A stretch of 64,000 nt of DNA from Druceiella hillmani. Its lineage: Eukaryota; Arthropoda; Insecta; Lepidoptera; Hepialidae. This document shows positions 24,101 to 35,706 of this stretch, piece by piece. The translations under genes were made by a program, and so were the position numbers. Position 1 is the stretch's first letter. Every line of letters starts with the position of its first letter. The stretch is from positions 7,164,501 to 7,228,500 of the forward strand of contig JAYKKI010000009.1 of assembly GCA_039881145.1 (NCBI GenBank), in the 5' to 3' direction. The notes under the pieces are model-generated. The model was given only the letters and a program-made list of their open reading frames with translations, did no database searches and was not told the DNA's origin.

Positions 24101-27100
24101 TCATCAATGCCTACAGTCTTGTTCCGTTTAAGATGGTCTATAGCGGTCCGCACCTCATCTTTTAATATCATTGGCTCTTGCTCTGTGGTTTCTTGGTAAG
24201 GTGTTATGTTTGTTGCTGTGTCAGCAAACAGAGATTTACAGTAATCTTCCCAGACGCTAGCAATCTTTTTGATTTCCGTGACGGTGTCTCCGGTCGCATT
24301 CTCAATGGTCCACGTCTTCGGTTTGAACTGACGGGTTATCAATTTGATTTTCATGTGTAGGTCTTTTGTTTCAAACTTTTGAGAATGTTTCTCTACCTCT
24401 TCACATATTGATTGTAACGCTGTATTACGGTCGCGACGGCACGATGCTTGTATGACGGAACTCATGGCGTTCAATTCCTGCATTTTTGCGCCCTTAGCTT
24501 TCAGGTCCCTACGACTCTCAATCAAATCCCAAGTTTCACTCGACATCCAGTGCTACCTCTTTTTGGATCTTCCGTTGGGCTGTGATTCATGCAGGGCATC
24601 TTTTATGAATTGCACGGTGGGTTTCCAAAGCTTGTCAACGTTCTCTTCCTTGCTACAGTTTTCACGCCAACACTGTTCTTTATTTAGTAGTGATAGAACA
24701 AACGAGTCTTTATCACGGATTTCCAAGCGTTTGAACGTTCTCCTGACCATGGGTCTGCGCAGTCTAGTTCTCATGCCACACACTAGTAGCTGGTGGTCAG
24801 ACATGACGTTGGCTCCCGGCAATGTGTGTGCGTTGGTTATCGAGCTCCTCCATCTTGTTCTAACCAGTATGTAATCGATCTGGTTGTGGTATTCGTCGTT
24901 TGGGGAGGTCCATGTATACAGTCTCCTGGGGTGGTGTTTGAAGACTGTGTTCATAATGCTAAAGTCGTGATTGAATTAGGCGTTCTCCTCTGATGTTCCT
25001 GCAACCAAGACCGTAATGGCCGACTATGTTTCGCAGTCCCACATCCAGGGTAGTGGTTCCAACTTTAGCGTTAAAGTCACCGATAATCATCAGTATCTCT
25101 TTCTTTGGGATGTTATTGATACAAGCCTCCAGTTGGTTGTAAAAATCCTCAACTTTATCTTCGGGAGCGGCACTTGTGGGGGCGTAAACCTGGATGATGT
25201 TCAACGTACATATTGAAGCATTGAGTTTCATGCTAATGATCCTATCACTGACAGGGTTGTAACCAGGGTTGTAACAGACCCAGCCCAGATCGTGGGTATT
25301 GCGATAGCCACTCCAGTAAAACTGGACGACTCGTTTCCTGAGAAGAAGACAGTGTGTTTCTCCAGGTTTCTGTGCCACTGTCTTTCCAATGCGTCTCACT
25401 TAGTCCCGTGATAACACTGTTACATCGCTCTGGCTCGTGGTCTAATACATGGAGGTTTCCTTCATCATTGAGACCCTTCACATTCCAGGATCCAATGTGA
25501 ATGTTATTACGAAGTTGCAGTTTCGTTTTACCAGAGATTTTGTTTCCATGGGGCGCCTGGCTGCATATTCCCTCATGGCCAGTAATCAATTTCACACCCT
25601 GGTTCCCGGACAACTCAGGGCGCTGGTCGCTACGCGGATCGCCAGGCACATGTTTACTCTTACTCGACTTCTTCATGACTCTCTTGGGAAATTAGTGCAG
25701 TGGTTTCCTGTTACCTTCTGCACCAGGACTTTTAGGGGGTGGTTGCTCCCCAAGGTTTCTGACGCCTCTTCCGTACAGAAATGGCGGTATAACCATATAT
25801 ACCCTGACGGGTATATATGGTTATACCGCCATTTCTCGGTCGCCATTGCCCCGTTGGTTATCTAGCAGAGAGCACCACGGCAACCAGTTAGTCGCCGCCG
25901 CCATACGGCGCGTGCAGGTGGGGTTGACAGTAGGGCCGGTAGAGATGGTATTCCGATCTCCCGTTACTCCCCGATCACCGATCTCCCCTTACTCCCCGAT
26001 CACCAATCTCCCCTTACTGATTACATATTACATAACATTAAATGCCACGAGGCATTTAATTTTATGTAATAAAATATAATAATTTTAAAAATGTTTTAAT
26101 GTATCTTAAAACATGACATATGTTTATCACATTTAAATGATTTTCAGGGCTGCTTTGGTGCAAAAATAAAAGGAATGCATTTTGTGAACGTTCCTCCATA
26201 CGCCGAATTCGCCGTCACAATTATAAAAGCGGGCTTAAGTAAAAAATTAGCTGATAGACTTCATATATACAAAGACCACGAACGCCTCCATGAAGTATTC
26301 CCTAAGAGCATGCTACCCAAGGAAATGGGAGGAGGAAATAATTCGATGGACGAGTTTGCAGGTATTTTAATTTATATGGACGGAAAATATAATTTCATGA
26401 ATTTTGCGTACGTAAACTATGTTTATTAAATGAACGTATCTTATTGTAACTATTACAATACCTTTTCCTCAAAACACCAGAATTTATAAAACAGCCAACG
26501 TAATAATACATTCTAAACATATCTCCATTTTTATAGTTACGAATCAGAGCTGGAAAACTGAAATAGTGTAAATTCACTTTTCTGAGGGACCATGTTGTAC
26601 AGCACAATTAAAATACAAAATAAACTGCGTGTTATATATTAAATTATTCAACGTGGATATGTTAATAATTATATAACATATACATGATACACATGATTTT
26701 AGTTCGCAATTTTTAGGGTAAAATAAGTTTTATAATTTTCTTTTACGAGTTTATATTTTGCGGTATAAATGGGGAATTTAATAAAAACAGAATGGAGAGT
26801 GTAATGAAAAGCAGAATACATAGTGGAACTCATGGGGAATGAAAATTAACCAGATATATACACAATAACAAAAAATTATAACACGAAATAAATTGTGTCT
26901 GATTTTGGTTCGTCCTTTACTAATATTTCGTGTTTCTAGATGCTACAATGGCAGAGCTATGCAGGCCGAAATGGCGTCAGTGGTTCCTGGAGCAAGATAA
27001 ATTTCAGACGGATGAGAGTAAACGAGTTGGTGTTAAGAGCGATATGTCCAATGAGCTTCTGGGCATTCATGGATCATTCAGAACTCTAGATATAGATTAA
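17796..27100 (+). CDS. CRAL-TRIO domain lipid-binding protein (alpha-tocopherol transfer protein-like), gene 1, complete, 5 coding exons
   Basis: Coding exons 17796-17958, 19469-19688, 20801-20993, 26148-26361 and 26940-27100 join to 951 nt and 316 residues, with phases 1, 2, 0 and 1 at the junctions and GT...AG at every intron. Residues about 10-85 form the CRAL-TRIO N-terminal helical domain ([35 protein letters not shown]). Residues about 110-255 form the lipid-binding domain, with [18 protein letters not shown], then [31 protein letters not shown] and the family end motif [11 protein letters not shown] (usually LPKEYGG; here Met replaces Tyr). The exon 5 tail has a [12 protein letters not shown] block. 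No signal peptide is seen, so it should be cytosolic. The family shuttles hydrophobic ligands such as tocopherol, retinal or phosphoinositides; the ligand here is unknown. The ATG directly follows an acceptor, implying an upstream leader exon. A SINE sits in intron 2 and an RTE element in intron 4. Confidence 0.92.
18849..19044 (+). mobile_element. tRNA-derived SINE
   Basis: The head contains a tRNA-like B-box region at about 18908-18925 (ggattcgattcccggcc) preceded by tttgactgcgcggcacacgg, the typical form of insect tRNA SINEs. The body then has aagagatt, gtagcaacaagtccgcc and tatgt, and ends in (aaat)n at 19024-19044. The tail matches the 3' end of the LINE at 57111-57170 (aagagattgctc, gtaacaataaatccgcc, tatgt, (aaat)n), pointing to mobilisation by that LINE family. 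The A box is not intact. It lies sense in intron 2 of gene 1. Confidence 0.75.
19469..19688 (+). CDS. gene 1 coding exon 2
   Basis: 220 nt, acceptor atcctcag, donor gtaaat. Encodes the second half of the CRAL-TRIO N domain and the start of the lipid-binding domain ([19 protein letters not shown] ... [17 protein letters not shown]). Ends in phase 2 (GA, completed to Asp by exon 3). Confidence 0.9.
20801..20993 (+). CDS. gene 1 coding exon 3
   Basis: 193 nt, acceptor tccaatccag, donor gtaagg. Encodes [20 protein letters not shown], then [20 protein letters not shown] and [20 protein letters not shown], the central CRAL-TRIO beta-sheet region. Ends in phase 0 after CAA. Confidence 0.9.
21034..21140. 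repeat. (TA)n microsatellite
   Basis: Long TA tract in intron 4 of gene 1, just after exon 3. Frames on both strands here are Tyr-Ile artefacts. Confidence 0.97.
22657..24546 (-). pseudogene. RTE reverse transcriptase and C-terminal region, frameshifted
   Basis: Order on the minus strand: [20 protein letters not shown] (24100s), a frameshifted stretch still readable through [20 protein letters not shown] (about 23810-23880), [12 protein letters not shown] (about 23700-23740), [20 protein letters not shown], then the catalytic box [14 protein letters not shown] near 23425, and after another frameshift the C-terminal [19 protein letters not shown] block. The catalytic box should be YADD; here the second Asp codon has become Gly, which alone would abolish polymerase activity. 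Several frameshifts separate 24546-24058, 23706-23122 and 23094-22657. Confidence 0.88.
24553..25676 (-). pseudogene. RTE apurinic endonuclease domain, frameshifted
   Basis: Three overlapping or abutting frames on the minus strand (25676-25245, 25399-24959, 24954-24553) carry the endonuclease motifs in order: [10 protein letters not shown] (Asn of motif I), [13 protein letters not shown] (Glu), [10 protein letters not shown] (Asp-Asn), [11 protein letters not shown] and [12 protein letters not shown] (terminal His). The frame changes show the copy is not functional. Confidence 0.88.
25778..25835. repeat. perfect hairpin, 27-bp arms, 4-nt loop
   Basis: Arms 25778-25804 and 25809-25835 are exact reverse complements around tgac. 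It lies in the 5' part of the RTE insertion. This is the longest perfect hairpin in the window. Confidence 0.97.
25955..26020. repeat. short tandem repeats near the RTE 5' end
   Basis: The unit ccccgatcacc-atctcccc-ttact is repeated about 2.5 times. It may be part of the RTE 5' region. Confidence 0.75.
26027..26070. repeat. hairpin, 20-bp arms with one mismatch
   Basis: Arms 26027-26046 and 26051-26070 pair with a single mismatch around the loop acga. Confidence 0.93.
26148..26361 (+). CDS. gene 1 coding exon 4
   Basis: 214 nt, acceptor gattttcag, donor gtattt. Encodes [20 protein letters not shown] and on through [20 protein letters not shown] to DEFA, the C-terminal part of the lipid-binding fold. 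Ends in phase 1. Confidence 0.92.
26940..27100 (+). CDS. gene 1 terminal coding exon 5
   Basis: 161 nt, acceptor gtgtttctag. Joined to exon 4 it reads [20 protein letters not shown], then [20 protein letters not shown] and [13 protein letters not shown], stop TAA at 27098-27100. The basic tail after the CRAL-TRIO fold is usual for insect members. Confidence 0.9.
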
Positions 27101-27163
27101 GTCACGTTAGAGAAAAATTACGTAATTTCATATTTTTTTTATTATTGGAAAAACGAAAGAAAA

Positions 27164-27169
27164 AATAAA
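27164..27169 (+). terminator. poly(A) signal of gene 1
   Basis: Canonical AATAAA 64 nt after the stop codon. Confidence 0.7.
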
Positions 27170-27417
27170 ATATATTTTTCTTCTGTTTTAAACATGTGTC
27201 ACTAATAACTTTTTCCTTGATAATATTTTGCTTTTGTCTTATTTAATATGTGACTTTATTAGTACCTCTAGCAACGTTGAGGAAGTTAATTTTTGGGCTC
27301 GGAACGTTAGAAAAAGATATACATACACTCAGTATTCAACAGTATAAAATCAACTATTGAAATATTCAAGAAAAACAAAATTATTCTATTTATTAAAAGA
27401 CTCGAATTAAAATTTTT

Positions 27418-27720
27418 AAATATTGAATAGATTTGGCGTTAATTTTTTAGATATTCATTATCACTTAATTTTTATTCACAACTAATGAAACTACGTGATA
27501 TAATATTATTTCGACTTTATTTAAATTTTTTACCACGACTTAGGTTTCATTGTATGACATCATCTTTAGATGTGCAGTTTGTAAAGATGAACCTTTACAA
27601 ACCAAATCGTGGTTAGGAAACCAGATCGTGGTTAGGAATTTAAATAAAGTAGAAATAATACTACATCACGTAGTTTCATTAAGTTGTGAATAAAAATTAA
27701 GTTACAATTTTTAATTAATT
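27418..27720. repeat. dispersed ribozyme-bearing repeat, copy D (foldback form)
   Basis: Two inverted arms of about 95 nt, 27470-27560 and 27612-27710, each carrying the block aaactacgtgat-tagtattatt. The left flank has the terminal block attgaatagatttggcgtta. A decayed hammerhead-like motif (27533-27574) has CUAAAGA for the core, so it is inactive. Fragments tcgtggttagg are duplicated at 27608-27637. Confidence 0.75.
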
Positions 27721-28820
27721 CGGATAATTCGTTCTAATTTTCTTCCACACATTTATTAAATATTTGTGTTTGATCAAGTGACTCGAGATATGTATAATTA
27801 TGTATCTGATGTTTACACATAAACTAAATTATAAAACTATAGGAGATAACTATAAATTTTATATGAATGTGATATTATCAACAGGCAGAGTAACATATAT
27901 AATGTCATTATATGTTACAGTTTCCATTCTAGCCAAAAAATAGTGTATCATACATGGATAGGTTTTGTGAATATTATAATGAATTACATTTTTTTATTTG
28001 CGCCTTAACAGATTTTTACACAGAAACATTCGTGAAATTCGTTAATGAAAACATGAATCGATTTTACTTGCAAAAATAGTTTATTATTAAAAATCTTATT
28101 TTTATTGTACTAGTTTCAGTAGGGTGCTTATACTTAAATATATTTTAGATGTTGAATTCAAAATAGGACTAAAAAAAATTTCTTTCTTTTTATTGCTGGC
28201 TTCCGTATACCCTTAATTTTAAACACTACTAGTTCACTTTAAACATAATGTTTTAAGTGCAATATTATGCATAATATTAAGTTTATTTTTATTTCTTTCT
28301 TAATTGTAAAAATGTATTAGTTTTAATAACCAACAATATTGCTAGGGTGGAATTATGAAACATATGACAATTTTCTTTCTTAATTTTTTCAAGAATATGT
28401 TAGTCTTAATATAAAATTATTTTTAATTAAAAATACAATAGGTTTTAGCCAACAGGAATTATTATGATGTATGTAACATTTTTACATTAATATACTATTT
28501 TACTAAATATGAGAAGGCTCTTAAGTTTTCATATGTAATAAAGAAGAAAAAATAATTGAAGCCACATCGAAACCATCCGCTTTTTTTTACTGAAATAAAA
28601 TAATTTTTATGAAATCGACCTAAATGCATCTTATAGTTACGTCAATAAGACTACAAAAAATATAGTAATTTCGTAAGAACATACCAGAAATCATGCAAAC
28701 ATGCATTAAATTCAGCTCACTCATTTCGTAAGCGTGCAAGAAAGATTTATTTTTATTTGATTAAGTTCCATTTAACAAAAAATAATTGAAAGCAGAATAA
28801 TTTAAAAGATTATTTTCCTC

Positions 28821-28856
28821 CTCAGTCTCCTTCAGTCTCCTTCAGTCTCCTTCAGT
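28821..28856. repeat. 10-bp tandem repeat
   Basis: About 3.5 units of ctcagtctcctt / cagtctcctt. Confidence 0.9.
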
Positions 28857-29199
28857 TCTCTCTTGTTCCACAAACCACTGACATCATCTTGGTTTATAAA
28901 TATTGCCAAAACAACGTCTGGAATTATAATATATTATTAATGCGAGATATAACATTCAAATTTTAATTCGATGGAAAGAGTCTTTAAAAAGTCCTTAGTA
29001 GACATTACATGAGGAAAACTATAAAATATCGATTTGTAATATTTTGTCGCATAGAAATTAATAAGGCGCAAGTAGCCTCGGTGTCGTTTTCTATGTCCTT
29101 TGCGGAGAACAAATTTTGGTCATAAATTTTTTTATAGTTTTACTCTCATTATACATTGTAAAATATGTTGGAAGCTATTTTTAAAGTATCGATGTTTTT

Positions 29200-30903
29200 T
29201 CTAGCTGTAATAAATAATGAGATATGTGAAGTTTTAAATGACTCTGAATTTAATTTTCTTGGAGATGATTTGGATGACGATTCACATTTTATCCCTCCGG
29301 AAATTAACTAAATTTTAATGATTGCCAGATTAATGAGTCTAGAAGTTCCTATAAAGAGGACGATATGTTGGTTCCTCCAGCAGCTCCTCTGACGCTGTCC
29401 AGTAATTCAGGTTATATATCAACGTCATTATAGTCAACTTCATCTATCCTCGTCAACTATCAGTCAACTTCATCTATCATCGTCATAAATAAACTATCAT
29501 CGTCAACTTACTCACAAAGATGTGGAAGGAGCATTTTGCATGGACGTGGACGAGAATGGGGCCGCGGACGTAATTGAAGTCTTGGCGAGGAAACTCAACG
29601 GCTCTAAATGTTATCTTTATCTACTCGACGGATTGCGTTGAGAAATTGCCAGTTAATGATGTTATTCAAGACATACGGACGAAATGTGCCTTAGAACCAG
29701 AAATGAATGATATAATGTAGCCAGCATATATACATAATAAAATCGAGGATTGGGAGTGGTATGAGTTCTGTGATCAATATATCGATGATAACATTTCGAC
29801 AACGATCTTTAACTATACGAATAGAACACCTATTTTGAAGACAGGAAAATCAGTGGGGTTAATTTTGAGACTCAAAACATACACAGGAATTACAATGATT
29901 ATTTCAGCTTTATAGTATCCTAAAATTTATATATACTAGTCATAAAAATGGAAAGTTTCCATTATTGCAATGGCTATGACGAAAAATAGAGATTTTTATA
30001 AAATTACATCTGGAGTGGGTTTATATAAGTGAAGTAACGGTAAAACAAAAATACAAAACAATTTGGAAAATACAACCACTCTTTGAAACAGTCTTGAATG
30101 TTTACCATGAACAAAATCAACTACCAGGAAACAAAGAAATGCCCAATGAGCCAATACTGCCCCAATAACCACAATCCCATCAGTCTGGAGGTATTTCTTC
30201 TTACTACGCTGCAAGGCGTAAATTATAATATGGTGGTTTATCAAAGAGATACTACTCCTCGAACTAATCAGCCAGGTATTTGGTCCAAAGGAAACTGCCG
30301 TTTTACATTTGACTCGAACTTTATTTCTCGGAAATTTGTTGTTCTTTGACAGTTTTTACCTTATCAAAATTACGTGATGAACTTTTTGAGTCATCACAGA
30401 GTTTTGTTGAGATACTGATTCAATAGGACAGGCACAGACAAAGAAAAATATAGTCCCTAGAAGCTGTGTTCTAACAGAAAAAAGAGTGTTCCAAAAAAGC
30501 AAGAGAAAGTAGTGAAGTTAAGGTAAGAGAGGATAGAAAACTCACTATTACGATGCGAATGGACAACAAACCAGTTTTGGTAACGTTCTTTTCTTACTGT
30601 GATTACGACGAGTGCTACGAGTGCAGGTGATAATTAAAAAAAGACAGGCTATATGAAAAAGTTAGAAGGTCTGAAGTTATTAAGACCTACAATCAAAATA
30701 TGAGTGGAGTCGACCTCACTGATCGCATGATTTCAGTTTGGCTATCCCGTAATCGGGCAAAAAAGTCGAAAACTCGTGTTATCTCAAACCTTTTTAATTT
30801 GGCAATGGAAAACGCAGGGCTGCAATACAGAGAGATTATTGAAACTAAAAATAGAAATACGAGGAAAATATTACGCAGCTGTGCCAGTACAAATTCAATT
30901 TGA
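29200..30903 (+). pseudogene. piggyBac-family transposase relic
   Basis: Forward frames with stops and frameshifts follow the order of a piggyBac transposase. There is an acidic N-terminus (LNDSEFNFLGDDLDDDSHFI near 29230), an RGRGREWGRGRN-like stretch (29540s) and KIQPLFETVLNVYHEQNQLP (30068-30130). After a frameshift come LQGVNYNMVVYQ (30210-30245), a block like FFDSFYLI near 30340, RMDNKPVLVTF (about 30555-30590) and the strong C-terminal signature YNQNMSGVDLTDRM (30690-30730), followed by NLFNLAMENAGLQYREIIE. Much of the central catalytic region between the acidic N-terminus and 30068 is missing. No terminal inverted repeats or TTAA sites were confirmed. It is long dead. Confidence 0.82.
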
Positions 30904-31411
30904 ATGAGTTTTATTTTAAAAAGAACCGATATGTTTACGAAAAATTATTCCATTAAAGTCCATTAATATATTTGAGGAAATGTTGATTTTATTTCATTAT
31001 AATTTAAAATAAATACCTTCGTTTGTTGGTAATATTGCAGTAAATAAATATTAATTTTCAACTCACTAATTTACGAATTAGACAGTGAACAAGGTGCGAA
31101 CTCTCTTTGTCAACTTTTCGAAAAACATTTATTTTAATGGAATGGGAGAACAAAACAAAATTCCAAGCGTTGGTAACACTCAATGATTTTTAAAAATATA
31201 AATGTTTGTAACATTTGATTTATTAACATTTGCCAAACTTTCCAAACCCTTTTGATCAATTATCAAATTTTACCTAATTATTTCAGTTTAATATTTTTCA
31301 GTATAATGATCTTGTAGCTGGAAAAAACAGAGTCGCCACAGTCATTTGCTTTCAAGTTTAATATACAATATTATTAAAAAAGTATTGTAAACCTGAAGGT
31401 TCACAATATTT
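30904..31411. other. intergenic, nothing recognised
   Basis: AT-rich sequence between the piggyBac relic and segment S2. No feature is supported. Confidence 0.45.
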
Positions 31412-31464
31412 TTGACAGAAACCTTATGGTTAATTGACAGAATTAACCTTATGGTTTCTGTCAA
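31412..31464. repeat. hairpin, 24-bp arms with two mismatches
   Basis: Arms 31412-31435 and 31441-31464 around gacag. The mismatches lie in the central ttat, which is in direct rather than inverted form in both arms. Confidence 0.9.
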
Positions 31465-31680
31465 TGATTAGTCGATATTTTATGTAAAATATATAGTGAC
31501 TAATTATTTTTCGTTTATTATATTTTGTTCTTACTTTATTTAATATTTGAATTAATCGATATCTCCAACGTCATTGAGGAAGTTTACTTTTGGGACAATA
31601 ACTGTTAACAAAACCAGTGTGTGTAATAATATAACTAAAAACCTTTAATTATACAAGGATACACAAATCATTTTATCTAT

Positions 31681-31719
31681 TAAACTAAAGACTGTAATTC
31701 AATTACAGTCTTTAGTTTA
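31681..31719. repeat. perfect hairpin, 19-bp arms, 1-nt centre
   Basis: Arms 31681-31699 and 31701-31719 are exact reverse complements. The left arm has a counterpart in S1 (attaaaagactcgaatt near 27397) but the right arm does not, so the right arm arose by inverted copying of the left. Confidence 0.95.
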
Positions 31720-32055
31720 TCAGTCATTCAGATAATTGTTTCCTATTTCTCTTAATTTATCAAATACTCATACTTGTTGGAGGGTTTTGAGATTTATATA
31801 ATTATGCACTTTATGTTTACACATAAACTTTAATTATATAGTAATAGAATTGCACGAAATTACTATAAATTATATATAAATATGACGCTATAAAAAGTTG
31901 TAGCACTCAGGTATAATGTCATTATACTTTATAGTTTGCTTTCTTCTTAAAAATATTGTAAAAATAAGTTCTTTTCGTGGTCAGTCAACATGATATTTTT
32001 GAATCAATTAACCATAAGTATTGTATGTGGATAGGTTTACTGATCACTATTATAT

Positions 32056-32420
32056 GTATACTAGCGTGACCTGTGCGAAGTCTTCGCATTATAAATTATT
32101 CAACTCAATTTAATAAATCAAAATTGATTGCAGGTATTCAATTCATTTCTAATTTTGCACACTGCTTATTACGTTTTTATTCCATTATGAAGCTCAGATG
32201 ACAGATCAAACAAATATTTTACTAAAATTGACATATAGAGGCGCAAGTATCAAAAGCATTGAGCTAAAGCGCCACTTTATTTATACGTGAGTGGATTTGA
32301 AATTAAACAAAAATTTTACCGACCGTCAATCATATTGACGTTGAGCTGTTAGATGGCAGCATTGCTGTTTTGTGTATATAATTTTAATAATTAATTAATT
32401 TGCAAAAACCATAGCAATAA
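32056..32420. mobile_element. probable dispersed repeat insertion in S2
   Basis: Starts tatactagcgtgacctgtgc, a form seen at the ends of many insect dispersed repeats, and includes gttagatggcagcattgctg near 32348. It is absent from the S1 copy. Class and exact ends are unknown. Confidence 0.35.
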
Positions 32421-33720
32421 TAATTTTTTTAATTGTGGATGCCGGTAGAGCAAACAATTATCTATAAAATGATATATAATTTATGTGGATTAGTTGTGAG
32501 GTTTTTTCTAAAAAGGGAGAGTAACATCTTAACCTTAGCGTATTAATATATATGACGATGATGAATTACAGTTTCATTATCATAGAGATTAATGAAGAAA
32601 GTTAATTCTTTTTTACGTTTCTCAAAGAGTTTTGCGATAGAAGCATTCGTGGAATTGAATAATAAAAAAACATAAATCTATTTTACTCGCAAATATATTT
32701 TGTTTCTAAAAGTTTAATTTTTAAAAATAAACTATTTTGGCGAGTAAAAATAAAATAGTCTTAGCTTGACTAGGGAACTTTTGAATAAACGTATTTAAAG
32801 TTTTATTTTTATTATTGCTAGGTGTGTTAAATATTTTACGTGCAGTATTATAAACAAAATTAAGGTAATCTTTATTTCTTTTATTAACCTTAAAAATGTA
32901 TTAGTTTTAAAATCCAGCCAAGGGGAAAATAAATGACAATTGGGTTTCTTATTTCTTTTTTGAAAATATATAAAACGCAAAAACTTAACTCGTTTTAGCC
33001 AACGAGGATTATCGTGATGTGTATAACATTTACACAATGACATATTAATACTGTGATAATAGTAGTTACAAAAAATGAAGTCGAATTAAAAAAAATTAAA
33101 AAAAAACAGGAGACTCTGTGTTTTAATAGGTAACAAAGAAGAAATATTTCAAGCCACTTCGAAACGAGCATTTATTTTGAATATTATAGAAATATACTAA
33201 TTTTCATTAGACTGATTTATATATTTTACAGGTACGCTTTAAGAGTAGAAAGAATAAAGTAATTTCGTAAAAATAATGTTATAACTCATACAGACACACA
33301 TTAATTTTTTAAATTAATTTTCAAATACGTGGGACGCAGAAATATTTTTTATTTAATTTACAATGCACTTACAATACTTACAAAATTCAAAGTTCAAAAT
33401 ATTTTGATTCTTTTCCTTGACTGTCTGATTTCTGTCTAGGATTCTAATCGGGTCATGTATACCCCGAAGCTAATCTGATTTATCATGTTTGACCCTTGTA
33501 GGTTTACTTTCCTCAGGTTCGAATTCTTGTGCGACAAACCACTGATATCCTTGGTTTATACAATTCTGCTAAAGCAGCGTCTGGAAACATAAAATGGGTA
33601 TTAATTCGAGATATAATATGAAATTGTATTTAGGTGTTGAAAGAGATTACATAAAGTCTTGTGTAGATATTATACGGGGATAATTACTATGAGGAAATTA
33701 AATTGAGAGTGACATGTGTA

Positions 33721-34844
33721 TTTTTTTTAAATTACCGAATCAACTTTAATGAAATTAAAAATTCAGGTCTATTTTTATTAAGCACGCTCTAAGGTTTTTA
33801 TGTTTTGATTTTTAGCACATATATGTTCGGAGATCCCATTATGTATTTGTATATATCTTTTTAAATATCGAAACTGTTATAAGATGTAAATTATATTACT
33901 TATATGAAATCAATATTATTAATCTCTTCATTGTATTAAGTTAATTAAAAATTATTAAAATTTTGAAAGAGAAGAATACATTTATTTTGCATTTCAGGTA
34001 CTTCTTCCTAATTTTAAATGAATATCTTACATATGTTTCATATTTAAGTTTAATTATTTCAACAATTTTGAAGTTCTACCGTAGACAGATAATTTTTTTG
34101 TTTCTTTGGTAATAAATTTACCATTTCTTATCGCGAATCTTTGGAGTATGAAAAGCATGCACCGTAATTGCACCGTAGTTCTAAGGTGGTGAAAGTTATT
34201 AAGATAAAAGAAGATATGTATTCCTTCTCAAATAAAATCAGCGTTTTAGTCAAGAGCCAATAATTCAAAGGATAACTTCAAATATATTTTTACACACACA
34301 ACATCTGCAATTTTATTCATTAATTTCAAACCTTTTTCACTTGTCACTTTTGTCACATTATATGTATGAATACACACACATACATACATACACACACACA
34401 AACATACATGTATATATATATATATATACATACATATATATATATATATATCCAGTACGATATTCAGATTCGTGAGATCAACTCTATGTAAAAGTCAGAC
34501 AATCAGGCATATTTTGGGTCACTAGAGTTGGTACATTTGTCGAATTGTGAGAATACCGCTTTACGGTCTTGTTTAGAGGATAAAGATGTACCTCACACTT
34601 TAATATATCTGTGCTAGTCAGTGATATAATAGTGGTGAGGGAGAAACTTGTAACTACTGATATATTTTTTTCTCATATTTGGTGGTAGATATATGCAACG
34701 CTAATAATTTTTATATGTCCCTATATCCAAATCTAAATTATCCCAAAAAAAACTTCTAGTCGGAAAATCTAAATATTTTAAATTAATATTAACATAAATT
34801 AATATTTCTTATTTATTCACGTTTAAAGAACTTTATTCCGATAT
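33721..34844. other. intergenic with CA/TA microsatellite
   Basis: No gene recognised. A compound (CA)n/(CATA)n/(TA)n tract lies at about 34366-34450. Confidence 0.45.
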
Positions 34845-35012
34845 TCAAATCGGTATTGCAATTTTTCGCAATCAAAGCAGTTATCTGTATAAACCCATAT
34901 TATATTGAGTTATGGACTTGGTAAATAATTGAATCATTCTACTAATTTATTTATCAGGATTCGCATGCGATATATTGTGCCACTATGGTGGGGGGGGGGG
35001 TTACATTTGTGT
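34845..35012 (+). repeat. 170-bp inverted repeat, left arm
   Basis: Pairs with 36921-37092 in opposite orientation at roughly 85-90 percent identity by eye. Shared blocks are aaatcggtattgcaat, ttatctgtataaac, actaatttatttatcaggat and tcgcatgcgatatat. An 11-G run is present at 34990-35000, against 6 C in the other arm. Confidence 0.9.
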
Positions 35013-35652
35013 TTTCTGGTTATTTTCGGCAAACACTCCTTGTACAAAAAGGATAGGTGCAGATATTATCAAAACATGCCTAAAATCATCTCCTCTATGG
35101 AACCCAGGGTTTGAATGGAATTAAACTTTTATTTTGAATGGAATTATATAAGGTTATAAACATTTTTATTTACATAATTCACTACTGACCAAAATGCAGT
35201 TCACAAAAAATATTTTCTACCAAAATTTTATAAATTTGTCTCCTTTAACTTCAAGATTGTTTGTTCTGCAATTTGTACGCAAGAGTTTTTGTAGATTAGC
35301 GATATGTAAGGATATTTTACCCGTATCTAGAAATAACAAATTTCCTGTAATCATTTACAATTTTCAACAGCTACTCTCTGCTAAAATTTTGAAAATAATT
35401 TAATGTGAAGTGGCAATCTCCAGAAAATCACTATATTGTGGGTTTAAGTTTCATTTCGGACATTGTTTCGCTAAGACTCTCTGATTCCACTATTTTTACC
35501 AATTATGCATTAAATTTAATTTTCTCACTTAGATGACAATTTTCTACCATTTAAAGATAAATTTATGTTATGAAATTAGGTAATCTACGCAGTTCGGGAG
35601 CACGAGGGATATTTTTGTTAACATTGTTTGTTAATTGTAAATGTGTGTGTGT

Positions 35653-35706
<54 letters not shown>

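Larger units (their letters stand above)
22620..25880 (-). mobile_element. RTE (BovB-like) non-LTR retrotransposon, near full length, inactive
   Basis: On the minus strand a coding region of about 1000 residues, broken by several frameshifts and stops, runs from about 25676 to 22657. It has an apurinic endonuclease ([34 protein letters not shown]), a reverse transcriptase and a C-terminal block with [20 protein letters not shown] and [15 protein letters not shown], which is diagnostic of RTE/BovB elements. It is inserted antisense in intron 4 of gene 1. The 3' end (plus-strand left side) is near 22620 and the 5' end near 25880-26020. Target-site duplications were not identified. Confidence 0.9.
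27180..29060. repeat. duplicated segment S, copy S1
   Basis: Collinear similarity with S2 (31466-33720) and in part with S3 (38880-39860) and S4 (57260-57440), all in the same orientation. Landmarks: caacgttgaggaagtt (27272), gtttacacataaact (about 27812), taatgtcattat (about 27900), agcattcgtgaaatt-like (about 28025), gttttagccaac (28442), and caaaccactgacatcatctt with ggtttata (28871). No coding sequence is seen. Repeat copy D is inserted in it. Confidence 0.7.
31466..33720. repeat. duplicated segment S, copy S2
   Basis: Same order of landmarks as S1: caacgtcattgaggaagttt (about 31568), gtttacacataaact (31815), taatgtcattat (31914), agcattcgtggaatt (32641), gttttagccaacgaggatta (32993) and caaaccactgatatccttgg (33536). 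It contains extra insertions relative to S1, including a hairpin at 31681 and a probable mobile-element insertion at 32056-32420. Confidence 0.7.

Noticed and set aside
22811..25865. Plus-strand frames of up to 143 codons
   Set aside because: They are antisense shadows of the minus-strand RTE coding region, whose motifs are clear.
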